This document shows positions 9,060-17,672 of a stretch of 64,000 nucleotides of DNA, in pieces. Both the position numbers and the translations under genes were made by a program. The stretch is from Bin87 sp963666865 (lineage in GTDB: Bacteria; Chloroflexota; Dehalococcoidia; Lucifugimonadales; UBA3495). How positions within the stretch are numbered: the first letter of the stretch is position 1; each line of letters opens with the position of its first letter. Where the stretch lies: assembly GCA_963666865.1 (NCBI GenBank), contig OY763072.1, positions 930,001 to 994,000 of the forward strand, in the 5' to 3' direction. The notes under the pieces were generated by a model that searched no databases, was not told the origin of the DNA, and was given only the letters and a program-made list of their open reading frames with translations.

Positions 9060-9491
9060 ATGAGCACAGTTCCGGCAAACTTCAATCTCGAACCTGATGA
9101 GACGGTGCTCTTGGAAATGGAACCGCGCAACGTGGGAATCTATTCGTGCGGTGTAATGCTCCTCGGTGTATTTATGTTCTTGATACCGACAGTGCTCGCG
9201 TTCATCTATTGGCGTGTTCAGAAGCACCGGCACCGGAACTCAAAATGCGTGGTAACAAACAAGCGCATCATCGTGCAGAACTGGGTAGAACCAGGCCGTC
9301 TGCTTGACCTTGGGTACGACACGATCACAGGAATACGACCGGAGCTCGGGGCGATGCTGGGGTCAACTAGCTCAGGAACCGCAGTGATTGCCCTTGCAGA
9401 CGGAACCCAGTTGGAACTGGAGTATGTCGAAGGCGTTGCCCATTTCGCCGACGTAGCCCAGAGAGCCATGGAAGCGCACAAGGCCCGGTAA
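9060..9491 (+). CDS. Small membrane protein with a bacterial PH domain
   Basis: A 143-residue protein. A hydrophobic segment at about residues 28-50 (YSCGVMLLGVFMFLIPTVLAFIYW) is followed by a basic KHRHRN and then VVTNKRIIVQNW, the typical strand of bacterial PH (bPH_2/YdbS-like) domains, ending in an amphipathic helix (VAQRAMEAHKAR). Such proteins sit in the cytoplasmic membrane with the PH domain inside; their ligand is generally unknown. It stands alone, 300 bases after the RCC1 lipoprotein gene. Confidence 0.8.
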   Translation: MSTVPANFNLEPDETVLLEMEPRNVGIYSCGVMLLGVFMFLIPTVLAFIYWRVQKHRHRNSKCVVTNKRIIVQNWVEPGRLLDLGYDTITGIRPELGAMLGSTSSGTAVIALADGTQLELEYVEGVAHFADVAQRAMEAHKAR

Positions 9492-9571
9492 TCGCTAATC
9501 CACTAAATCCCGGTACTGTAGCCGCTTACCCGCCATACCTCGGGCCAGCAACACCATCTGCTCAATGACAA

Positions 9572-10501
9572 TCACTGAGATTGCAAGTACACGCTCTCGG
9601 GGTCAACGTCACAAGCGCGCAAGATCTCTTTTGTGTACTTCAGCAAGGTGGAGAACTCACCTTGGGTGTACACGTAGGATCCTGATTTGCTGATGCGTTT
9701 CCATTGTGAAGAGTTGCGGCCTTGAGGTTGGCTTGTAGTAACCAGCAGTGCCGTAGCTTTCTTTCCCGGTCTCTTGATTTCTTTGCTGGCAAGGAGCTTA
9801 CCATCCTCATGCAACCAATTGGCTGTAAATTCGACAATTTGTTGCCATGTCTCGATTGGCCTTGAACCAACCCCCGGAAACTTTATTGCCTTCGGTCGCG
9901 CTTCGGTGGCGGACTGCCACCACTTCGGGTTTTTTGCGCGTGGTGGAGGATTGAAGGCAGCCAAAGGCACCCACCCATAGCCTTCCGGTGTGGCGTTTTG
10001 GTCAGGTTCCAACAGCAACGCTTGAAGTTCTGTCAGCTTTTGGACAGCATTGCCATCCCGGATACGAAACTCGGAAAACGGGCCTTCGGTGAAATTCACG
10101 GGGGCAGTCCTATAAATTTTCCAACGCTCGCCGTCCGTCAGTATCACGAACTTTGTGTAATAGCGGTATTTGTCGACTTGAATCTTGAGGTCGCTGCCGT
10201 ATACCAAAGGATCGGTAAGCTTCTTGGCCTCGACAAAGCCGGCTGGCTTGACTCTGGACGAGTGACGGCGAAACGAATCGTTCCACAAAGCATAGTCCAC
10301 GCTATCGCGGCCCCGGCTATAATTGTGCTCTACCTCAACACGCGTGAGGTCAGCAACATCCCATCCCAAAGCTCTGAGGATGGGGTCAACCAACGCCATT
10401 CGTGTGACCATCTCGTCGTCTTTCAGCCTGTCCCGGTGATTATCAATCCGGTCACGTACAGACGCGACGGTCTTTTCTAGTTCATCCCTGGTAACCGCCA
10501 T
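9572..10501 (-). CDS. Orphan nuclease-like protein with a type I restriction HSDR_N domain
   Basis: A 309-residue protein. The N-terminal half resembles the HSDR_N nuclease domain: a helical start, then VDPILRALGWD, Asp69 (SVDYALW), and Glu91-Ala-Lys93 (GFVEAKKL), which together form a PD-(D/E)XK-like catalytic set. LKIQVDKYRYY and VILTDGERWKIYR are further conserved blocks. The C-terminal half (WLHEDGKLLASKEIKRPGKKA) is basic and may bind DNA. There is no helicase, specificity or methylation subunit next to it, so it is a solitary nuclease-like gene, either a defence remnant or a stand-alone enzyme. The ATG follows AGGAGGG by five bases. Confidence 0.78.
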   Translation of the reverse strand: MAVTRDELEKTVASVRDRIDNHRDRLKDDEMVTRMALVDPILRALGWDVADLTRVEVEHNYSRGRDSVDYALWNDSFRRHSSRVKPAGFVEAKKLTDPLVYGSDLKIQVDKYRYYTKFVILTDGERWKIYRTAPVNFTEGPFSEFRIRDGNAVQKLTELQALLLEPDQNATPEGYGWVPLAAFNPPPRAKNPKWWQSATEARPKAIKFPGVGSRPIETWQQIVEFTANWLHEDGKLLASKEIKRPGKKATALLVTTSQPQGRNSSQWKRISKSGSYVYTQGEFSTLLKYTKEILRACDVDPESVYLQSQ

Positions 10502-10713
10502 GATGCCCTCCTGACCACGTAGGGTCGTTCATCGCACTGCAGACACTGGTAGACTAGGAGACTTGACTAAAGCTAAGCGAGCCGGCCTCTTCGATGGCGT
10601 AGGGCGCGTTGACGCTTAGCATCTCTGAAGTTCTACTGCGCATTCTATCCCTTCTTCCTCAGTTGGGGGTAGTACCCGCTTGCTGCCGCATTAGGCCCCC
10701 ATTCATTCGTATT
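10502..10713. other. Intergenic region upstream of structured RNA candidate
   Basis: No gene is seen. It holds the promoter region of the minus-strand HSDR_N gene and leads into the hairpin-rich stretch that follows. Confidence 0.4.
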
Positions 10714-10909
10714 TCATGCGGGGGACTGCGATGCAGTCATGCAGGGTGGCTTGACAGCGCTGCATGAGGGGATGCTAGAACAGCACTCACGGCGGCCCAT
10801 ATTGGCGTGCGGGCCGCCGTGATACACAAAAGGAAGGTGCTGACCCTTTGGTCGGTGCCTTCCGGTTACGAAAACCCACGGGCCTTGGCTCGCGTGGAGG
10901 GGCCCTGTG
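10714..10909 (+). ncRNA. Candidate structured RNA or leader with consecutive hairpins
   Basis: Several strong stems follow one another. GACTGC-GAT-GCAGTC lies near 10726-10740 and overlaps an alternative CATGCAG/CTGCATG stem. A perfect 12-bp stem pairs 10787-10798 with 10811-10822. A 14-bp stem with a four-base loop spans 10832-10863 and tolerates three G-U pairs, which favours RNA over DNA. A third stem (CACGGGCC with GGCCCTGTG, one bulge) spans 10877-10909. The next gene starts at 10976 behind a good ribosome binding site. No known RNA family was recognised, and strand is assigned only by the downstream gene. Confidence 0.45.
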
Positions 10910-10975
10910 CGTCTTCGTCTATTGAGTTTACCACATCTGTCAAGACGCTCGGATGACGCAGCGGGAGGTGAGACC

Positions 10976-12592
10976 ATGTACGGGGTATACGAGAAGCGGA
11001 TTGGAGAACTCCACGGCGTGAAAACACGGCTCGAGTCCAGGCTTCGGGAGGTCATCGCGGAGATCGACTTCTTTGAGGACGCTGCCCAGCGAGCAAGTCA
11101 TCCCCTCGACGTGTGCGTCTGCCCAGAAGGCACATGCGTGCGGTGCGGGGTAATCAGTGTGAACGGGTCTGCCAACTGGCCCACTTCGCCTCCGTCGAGC
11201 CTGGAGGACTGCGGCACTATCGAGGAAGTTTGTGAGTACCTGGCGGTTAACAACCCTAACGGCGACATGACCATCAAACTCGGCGATGCCGTGAGGGCTT
11301 GCAAGAATCGTGGCTGGGACTTGCACCTGAACAACAACAGTTACCGGAGCAAAATTGCCAAGCGCCTGGGGCGTTCTGACCACTGGGATTACCTGGGGGA
11401 AGGCACGTACCGGTTCTTGGGAGGCGCCGCCATCGACGGGTTCGCCCGCCACCATGAGAGCGATATGCGGGCCTACCCCGACCCGTCCACCTTCACGCTG
11501 CTACCCTGGCGTCCCCGTCAGAACGCCGTCGCCCGGGTGTTCTGCGACATTCGCCAGCCCCGGGGCCAGACCTTCCCCGGCGACCCCCGCTAGGTCCTCA
11601 GGCGCAACCTGGACAAAGCGGCGGAAATGGGGTTCACCTACAACGTCGGGGCCGAACTGGAATTCTTCTACCTGAAGAACTCCACCGCGCCGGAACTGCT
11701 GGATCATGACGGCTACTTCGACCAACTGTCCAGCTACCCGGCTTCCGACCTGCGTCGGGACACGGTGCTCAACCTTGCCGAAATGGGCATAGCCGTCAAA
11801 TACTCCCACCACGAGGGCGCGCCCAGCCAGCACGAGATCGAGCTGGAGTACACCAACGCCCTCACCATGGCTGACAACCTGATGACGGCGAAATTGGTCA
11901 TCAAGGAACTGGCCCAGCTGCAAAGCGTGTACGCCACCTTCATGCCCAAACCCGTCTCCGGCATCAACGGTTCCGGCCTGCATCTGCACCAGTCCCTATT
12001 CGCCGGCGATGTCAACAGGTTCTACGACGCCGACGACGAGCAGTATCTATCCGTACTGGGCAAGCAGTTCATGGCGGGACTGATTGCTCACGCTCCGGAA
12101 ATCACGCTGGTGACCAACCAGTGGGTCAACTCCTACAAGCGCCTGGTTCCGGGATACGAGGCTCCGGTGTACGTTTCGTGGACCCACGTCAACCGGTCCG
12201 ATCTCATCCGAGTCCCCAGCTACGAGCGAGGCGAGGAAACGTCCATCCGCATCGAGTACCGCGCGCCGGACCCGTCGTGCAATCCTTACCTGGCCTTCAG
12301 CGTCATGTTGGCCGCCGGCCTCAAGGGTATCGAGGAACAGTACCAGGTGCCGGCGCCGGTGGTCGGCAATGTCTTGGAGATGTCGCCCCAGCGCCGGCAA
12401 TCCCTGGGCATCCGCACGTTGCCTTCCAGCCTGGGTGAGGCCATCAACCTGGCGGAGGCCAGCGAGCTACTTTACGAGGCCCTGGGCGACCACGTGTTCA
12501 ACAGCCTGATCGAGAACAAGAAGCTGGAATGGGACGAGTACCGCTCGGAGGTCACCGACTATGAAGTTTCCCGCTACCTGTCCACCCTTTGA
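10976..12592 (+). pseudogene. glnA-like: Glutamine synthetase with replaced N-terminus and in-frame amber codon
   Basis: An ATG at 10976 behind GGGAGGTGAG starts about 150 residues unrelated to glutamine synthetase: a coiled-coil-like start (MYGVYEKRIGELHG), a CVCPEGTCVRCG cluster and a wHTH-like segment ending TYRFLG. From about 11425 the same frame becomes glutamine synthetase (IDGFARHHESDM, DPSTFTLLPWRP). A TAG at 11591-11593 replaces the Trp usual in GDPRW, then the frame runs intact to 12592 with AELEFFYL, HHEGAPSQHEIELE, GSGLHLHQ and YRAPDPSCNPYLAF. These hold metal and substrate ligands, but the N-terminal beta-grasp domain that completes each active site is lost. It is probably inactive. 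It directly precedes the urease genes, fitting ammonia assimilation. Confidence 0.85.
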
Positions 12593-12610
12593 TGCCGGAG
12601 GCGACGCGCC

Positions 12611-12913
<303 letters not shown>

Positions 12914-12935
12914 TCACGTGAATAACAGAGGCGTT

Positions 12936-13343
12936 ATGAGCAACCCCATCGAACGCTACATCATTGCCGACGAACCCATTGAGATAAACGCCGGGCGACC
13001 TATCAGGAGCGTTTCCGTCTGGAACACCGGCGACCGGGCCATCCAGGTTGGTTCCCATTTCCACTTCTTCGAAGTCAACCGCGCTTTGCGCTTCGACCGC
13101 GACGCGGCCTTCGGTATGCGGTTGGATGTCCCGGCCGGCACCGCCGTGCGCTTCGAGCCGGGTGACCGCAAGGACGTCCCGTTAGTCGCCATCGGTGGTA
13201 CGCGCCGGGTTCGAGGTCTCAACGGCTTGACCGTTGGCAGTCTGGACTCCCCCGTCGTACGTGAGCGGGCGGTGGAACAGATTTCCCGGCGCGGCTTCGC
13301 CAACCAACCAACCGCTGCATCAAACCCTACTGACGAGGCATAG
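12936..13343 (+). CDS. ureB: Urease beta subunit
   Basis: A 135-residue protein beginning MSNPIERYIIADEPIEINAGR. The GDRAIQVGSHFHFFEVNRALRFDR block and FEPGDRKDVPLVAIGG are standard urease beta signatures. The ATG at 12936 was chosen because the domain begins there; the frame is open further upstream inside ureA. It structurally supports the alpha subunit. The TAG stop is one base before the ureC ATG at 13345, implying translational coupling. Confidence 0.97.
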   Translation: MSNPIERYIIADEPIEINAGRPIRSVSVWNTGDRAIQVGSHFHFFEVNRALRFDRDAAFGMRLDVPAGTAVRFEPGDRKDVPLVAIGGTRRVRGLNGLTVGSLDSPVVRERAVEQISRRGFANQPTAASNPTDEA

Positions 13344-13344
13344 C

Positions 13345-15126
13345 ATGGCCCGAATCAGCCGCCGCCAGTACGTGGAACTCTACGGGCCCACCGTTGGGGA
13401 CCGTTTCCGTCTCGCCGATACCGCCTTGGTCTGCCAGGTCGAGCAGGACCTGCTCACCCTCGGCGACGAGCTGGTGTTCGGCGGTGGCAAATCGGCTCGG
13501 GACGGCATGGGGCAGGCTTCAGAGATAACCAACCGCAACGGCGCTCTGGACCTGGTGATAACCAACGCCATCATCATGGACCCGGTGTTGGGCATAATCA
13601 AGGCCGACATCGGAGTGCGTCACGGCCATATCGTCGCCATTGGCAAGTCCGGCAACCCCGGCGTGATGGACGGCGTTCACCCCGACATGATGGTCGGCCC
13701 AGGCACTGAAGTCATTGCCGGCGAGCACCTCATTGCAACCCCCGGCGGCGTCGATTCGCACATTCACATGATCGCGCCCCAGCAGGTGTACCACGCCCTC
13801 TCCAACGGAATTACCACCATGATCGGCGGCGGAACCGGGCCAGCCGACGGCACCAACGCCGCCACCTGCACGCCCGGCCCCTGGAAGATCGGCCGGATGC
13901 TGGAAGCCGCCGAACCTTTGCCCATGAACTGGGGGTTGCTGGGTAAGGGCAACGCCAGCGATCCCGCGCCTCTGGAGGAACAGATACTGGCGGGAGCAAG
14001 CGGCCTCAAGCTGCACGAGGATTGGGGTACCACGCCGGCGGCCATCGACTGCTGTTTGTCCGTGGCCGACCGTTTCGATATACCGGTGGCGATCCACACC
14101 GACACGCTGAACGAGGCTGGGTTCGTCGAGGACACCATCGCGGCCATCGACGGGCGGGCCATCCACACCTACCACACTGAGGGAGCCGGCGGCGTACACG
14201 CCCCCGACATCATCCGCATCGCTGCCGAGTTGAACGTGCTGCCCTCCTCCACCAATCCCACGCGCCCCTACACCATCAACACCCTTACCGAGCACATGGA
14301 CATGCTGATGGTGTGCCACCACCTCAGCCCCCGGGTGCCGGAAGACGTGGCATTCGCCGAGAGCCGGATTCGCCCGGAAACCATGGCCGCCGAGGACGTG
14401 CTGCATGACCTGGGCGTCATCAGCATGTACGCGTCCGATTCGCAGGCTATGGGTCGGGTCGGCGAGAATTTCACCCGCCTGTTCCAAACCGCCGACAAGA
14501 TGCGCCAGATGAAAGGCAAACTGCCTGAAGACTCGCCGGAACACGACAACTTCCGCGTCCTGCGCTATTTGGCCAAACTCACCATCAACCCGGCCATCAC
14601 CCACGGCATATCCCACCTGGTCGGCTCCCTGGAGCCGGGAAAACTGGCGGACATCGTGCTGTGGCCGCTGGGCAGTTTCGGCGCCAAACCGAAAATGATC
14701 ATCAAGGGCGGGATGATCTGCTGGGCGGTAATGGGAGATCCCAACGGCTCGATACCCACCGCCGAGCCATCCTTCTACCGCCCCATGTTCGGGGCCCTGG
14801 ACCAAGCGGTCGGCAGCACGTCGCTGACCTTCGTGTCCGGCGCGGCCTACGACGCCGGCGTACACCGGGAACTGGGCCTGACTCGGCGGGTTGAGCCGGT
14901 GCGCGGCTGCCGCACCATCACCAAACGGCAGATGGTCCGTAACGACGCCATGCCGGTGATCGAAGTTGATCCAGACACTTACGCGGTGCGTGTGGACGGC
15001 GAGGCCGCCACCGTGCCACCGGCGGAACGCCTCAGCCTGGCCCAACTGCACTTCCTAGTATCGGATCAAATCAGGAATTGCAGGGATAGAGGCGATGGAG
15101 TTTGGAGCGAGCATCCTGGGTGCTGA
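13345..15126 (+). CDS. ureC: Urease alpha (catalytic) subunit with IS-derived C-terminal tail
   Basis: The nickel metallo-amidohydrolase of urease. HIHM provides two Ni-binding His, GLKLHEDWG the carbamylated bridging Lys, AIHTDTLNE and HTYHTEGAGG further His ligands, VCHHL the flap Cys/His and YASDSQAMGR the Asp ligand. All key residues are intact. The native protein would end FLV* at 572 residues. An IS630 element inserted at the TA of the CTA codon (15055-15057) replaces the native stop, so translation runs 21 codons into the IS to a TGA at 15126. Most of the enzyme is intact, but downstream ureF, ureG and ureD are now separated by 1.2 kb of antisense IS genes. Confidence 0.95.
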   Translation: MARISRRQYVELYGPTVGDRFRLADTALVCQVEQDLLTLGDELVFGGGKSARDGMGQASEITNRNGALDLVITNAIIMDPVLGIIKADIGVRHGHIVAIGKSGNPGVMDGVHPDMMVGPGTEVIAGEHLIATPGGVDSHIHMIAPQQVYHALSNGITTMIGGGTGPADGTNAATCTPGPWKIGRMLEAAEPLPMNWGLLGKGNASDPAPLEEQILAGASGLKLHEDWGTTPAAIDCCLSVADRFDIPVAIHTDTLNEAGFVEDTIAAIDGRAIHTYHTEGAGGVHAPDIIRIAAELNVLPSSTNPTRPYTINTLTEHMDMLMVCHHLSPRVPEDVAFAESRIRPETMAAEDVLHDLGVISMYASDSQAMGRVGENFTRLFQTADKMRQMKGKLPEDSPEHDNFRVLRYLAKLTINPAITHGISHLVGSLEPGKLADIVLWPLGSFGAKPKMIIKGGMICWAVMGDPNGSIPTAEPSFYRPMFGALDQAVGSTSLTFVSGAAYDAGVHRELGLTRRVEPVRGCRTITKRQMVRNDAMPVIEVDPDTYAVRVDGEAATVPPAERLSLAQLHFLVSDQIRNCRDRGDGVWSEHPGC

Positions 15127-16282
15127 AACCCCAGTTGATGGTGGCCATGGCGACGTTGCGCCGGATCTGATACGCGTTGATGGCTCCAGCAAGTGCCACT
15201 TCGTCGCCGTGGCGTCTCCGGAGGCAGTCTCTGGTCAATACGCTGAACTCAATCTCCGCCATGTTGAGCCAACTGGCATGTTTGGGTGTGTGGTGAAACT
15301 CCAAGCGTTTCACGATGCGGCGGGCTTCGGCGGCGGGAAAGGTCTCGTAGAGAGAGGCCATGCGGTGGATGTTGAGATTGTCCAGGACCACTCGGATCAC
15401 CGGGGCGTCGGGGTAGGCTTCGTCCGCCAGCCACTGCATCTGGTAGGCGAAGTCCTGCATGGTGCGGCGTTCGGTGATGGCGATATGCCGCCAGCCGGCC
15501 AACGGCTCACAGGCTAGGAAGAGGTTGCGGGTACCGGCGCGGCGATACTCATAGTCCTGCCGTCGTGGTCGCCCGGGTTGGGGAGGCAGCGGTCCCCGCA
15601 CGTCGGCCAGCAGTTGGGTCGAGGTCTCGTCAAAACACACCACCGGACGGTCAGGGTCGTAGGGTTCGGCGTACAGGTCCAGCACGTCCTCCATTGCCGC
15701 CACAAATTCACCCCCTACTTTGGGAATGCACCACTGCTGCTTGCGCCACGGCTTGAGGACGTTTTTTTGAGTTTGAGGCGTACCGTCTCGTACGAGAGGC
15801 TCTCCACCACTCCCAACTCTACCATCTGGTCGGCCAGCAACTGCAAAGTCCAATGGTCGTGGCCCTCTGGGGCGTCGCTGCACGCCAGAGCAATCAGATG
15901 TGCCTCTCCCTTCTGGTCCAGTTTGCGGAAGCGGTTGGCCTGCACCCGGTCCCGCACCACGCCGTCCAAACCATCTGCGGCGTATCGCCGCTTGACCCGG
16001 TACACCGTGCCTTCGGACACGTCCAGAGCCGCCGCGATCTGTGGTACGTTCCAACCCTCATCTATCTTGATCAGGATGCGGGCTCGGGTGGTGATGCGCG
16101 CCGCGTGTTTGCCGCTCCGGATCAACCGGTTCAGTTCTTCTCGTTCCTCCTCAGTCAACTCTATGGTGTATCGCTTCCCGGACATGGCTGCTGCACCTCC
16201 CCGCAACCCGAATTTGCAGCCAGCATAAGGACTCCAACCGATCAGGTCCAAGACCTTCGATTATTGATTTGAACCAATACTA
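15056..16282 (-). mobile_element. IS630-family insertion sequence inserted at the ureC stop codon
   Basis: Inverted ends GTATCGGATCAAATCA (from 15058) and, reversed, GTATTGGTTCAAATCA (to 16280) match at 14 of 16 positions. Both are flanked by TA (15056-15057 and 16281-16282), the target duplicated by IS630 elements. Removing the element and one TA joins CTTCCTA to GTCTGA, which restores a ureC ending FLV* and places ureF 15 bases downstream. The element holds a two-frame transposase gene on the minus strand and looks complete. Confidence 0.95.
15071..16185 (-). CDS. IS630 transposase made by -1 frameshifting
   Basis: Frame A starts at 16185 (MSGKRYTIELTEEEREEL) with an HTH domain (NVPQIAAALDVSEGTVYRVKRR). 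It would stop at 15715 after LKLKK. The DDE domain continues in the -1 frame as NVLKPWRKQQWCIP through to a stop at 15071. The switch falls on a run of seven A (minus strand, 15762-15768), the expected slippery site. Catalytic residues are visible as VCFDET, VVLDNLNIH and ASWLNMAEIE. Both halves are intact, so this copy may be active. The upstream extension of frame A beyond MSGKRY is not needed. Confidence 0.9.
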
Positions 16283-16300
16283 GTCTGATGGTGGGTAACG

Positions 16301-17014
16301 ATGATGACAGGCAACAGTGCGCGGCGCTTTCTCGCCGCATTGCAGTTGGCCGATTCTTTCTTCCCGTCGGGGATGTACGCCCACTCCCACGGCCTGGAGA
16401 GCATGGTGTCGCGGGACTGGGTCAATGGGGCGCGTGAAGTCGGGGGATACCTGCGTAACCTGCTGGTCTGGTCGGTCTTGCCCTCGGACGGAGTGGCGTT
16501 GGTCAACGCCCGTACCGCGGCCCAGATGGGAGATTTGACTACGGCGTCCGACATCGACCGGCATCTGTATTCGATGAAGGCACCCGAGGAATTGAGGCTG
16601 TCGTCCTGTCTCGCCGGCCGCCGCATATTGGACGAAACGACGCCCCTGCTGGCCCACCGAGCGGGATCATCCGTCTGTACCCATTTTCGGCAGATGGTGG
16701 CGGACCGGAAGACGCCGGGCACGGGGGCGGTGGCTTTCGGCGTAGTGGCCTATGCCGCCGGGATCGACGGCGCAACGGCGTTGCTGGCCTTTTGCCACAG
16801 CTTTGCGGTGGGGGTGCTGGGGGCGGCGCAAAGGTTGCTCCCGTTGACCCATTCTGAGGCCCAGCAAATTCTGCACTCACTGCACGAGCCGGTGGCCGGG
16901 ATGGTTGCAGAAATCGCAACTCGACATTGGCTGGATATGACATCCTTCACGCCCCAGGCCGACATTGCCTCCATGTTGCATGAACATGACGAGGTTCGTA
17001 TGTTCGCCAGTTAA
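16301..17014 (+). CDS. ureF: Urease accessory protein UreF
   Basis: A 237-residue, all-helical protein starting MMTGNSARRFLAALQLADSFFPSGMYAHSHGLE, a typical UreF beginning (LQLADSxFPxGxxxHSxGLE). UreF works with UreD/H and UreG on the apo-urease to deliver nickel and CO2. The native gene followed ureC by 15 bases; it now lies just beyond the IS630 element, so its transcription depends on readthrough or a new promoter. No ureE is present. Confidence 0.93.
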   Translation: MMTGNSARRFLAALQLADSFFPSGMYAHSHGLESMVSRDWVNGAREVGGYLRNLLVWSVLPSDGVALVNARTAAQMGDLTTASDIDRHLYSMKAPEELRLSSCLAGRRILDETTPLLAHRAGSSVCTHFRQMVADRKTPGTGAVAFGVVAYAAGIDGATALLAFCHSFAVGVLGAAQRLLPLTHSEAQQILHSLHEPVAGMVAEIATRHWLDMTSFTPQADIASMLHEHDEVRMFAS

Positions 17015-17041
17015 CGTGGAGTCGGCAACAGGAGAAAACCG

Positions 17042-17672
17042 ATGAACAGAGTTCCGCGCATAGGCGTCGGCGGCCCGGTGGGGTCGGGCAAGACGACGCT
17101 GGTGGAGAAGCTGGTCCCCATGCTGTTGGGGCGAGGCTGGCATCCGGTGGTCATTACCAATGATATCTTCACCAGAGAAGATGCCGAGCACGTCATCAAC
17201 ACCCTGCGGGAGGTGTTCGACACCGGGCGCATCCGCGGCGTCGCCACCGGAGCCCGTCCCCATGCGGCAGTTCGGGAAGATCCCAGCCTGAACCTGCTGG
17301 CCGTGGAAGAGCTGACCAATGCCTACCCCGACTCCGACATAGCGTTGATCGAAAGCGGCGGCGATAACCTTACACTGACCTTCAGCCCCGCCCTGGCTGA
17401 TTACCAGATTTACGTAATCGACGTGGCCGCCGGCCACAAGATTCCGCGCAAGCGCGGACAGGGCATAACGCAAACCGACTTGCTGGTGGTGAATAAGACG
17501 GACCTGGCCCCGTATGTGGGCGCCGACCTGGACGTGATGCGCCGCGACTTGAGCACGGTTCGCGGGTCGCGGGTCGCGGCCCTACGTTTTCACCAATTGC
17601 CGCACCGGCGAGGGCCTGGAGCATGTGCTGGACCGGATCGTAAATGCCGTCGGTGAAGGGACAACCCGCTGA
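17042..17672 (+). pseudogene. ureG: Urease accessory GTPase UreG with 7-bp duplication frameshift
   Basis: The P-loop GGPVGSGKTT, TNDIFTREDAE, ESGGDNL and VVNKTDLAPYVG (GTP specificity) are intact. At 17561-17574 the sequence CGCGGGT is repeated twice in tandem. Without one copy, the frame reads TVRGSRPYVFTNCRTGEGLEHVLDRIV, the normal UreG end, stopping at 17672. With both copies the frame shifts after VRGSR and ends in an unrelated basic tail at 17656. The lost part includes the conserved FTNC..GEG helix. UreG hydrolyses GTP to drive Ni insertion, so urease maturation is probably impaired unless the duplication is an assembly error. Confidence 0.92.

Noticed and set aside
11591..11593. TAG read as a reassigned Trp codon
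   Set aside because: TAG ends several intact genes in the window, and this gene also lacks its N-terminal domain, so a nonsense mutation is simpler.
13519..15051. 510-codon minus-strand open frame
   Set aside because: It mirrors ureC and has no recognisable domains; an antisense shadow.
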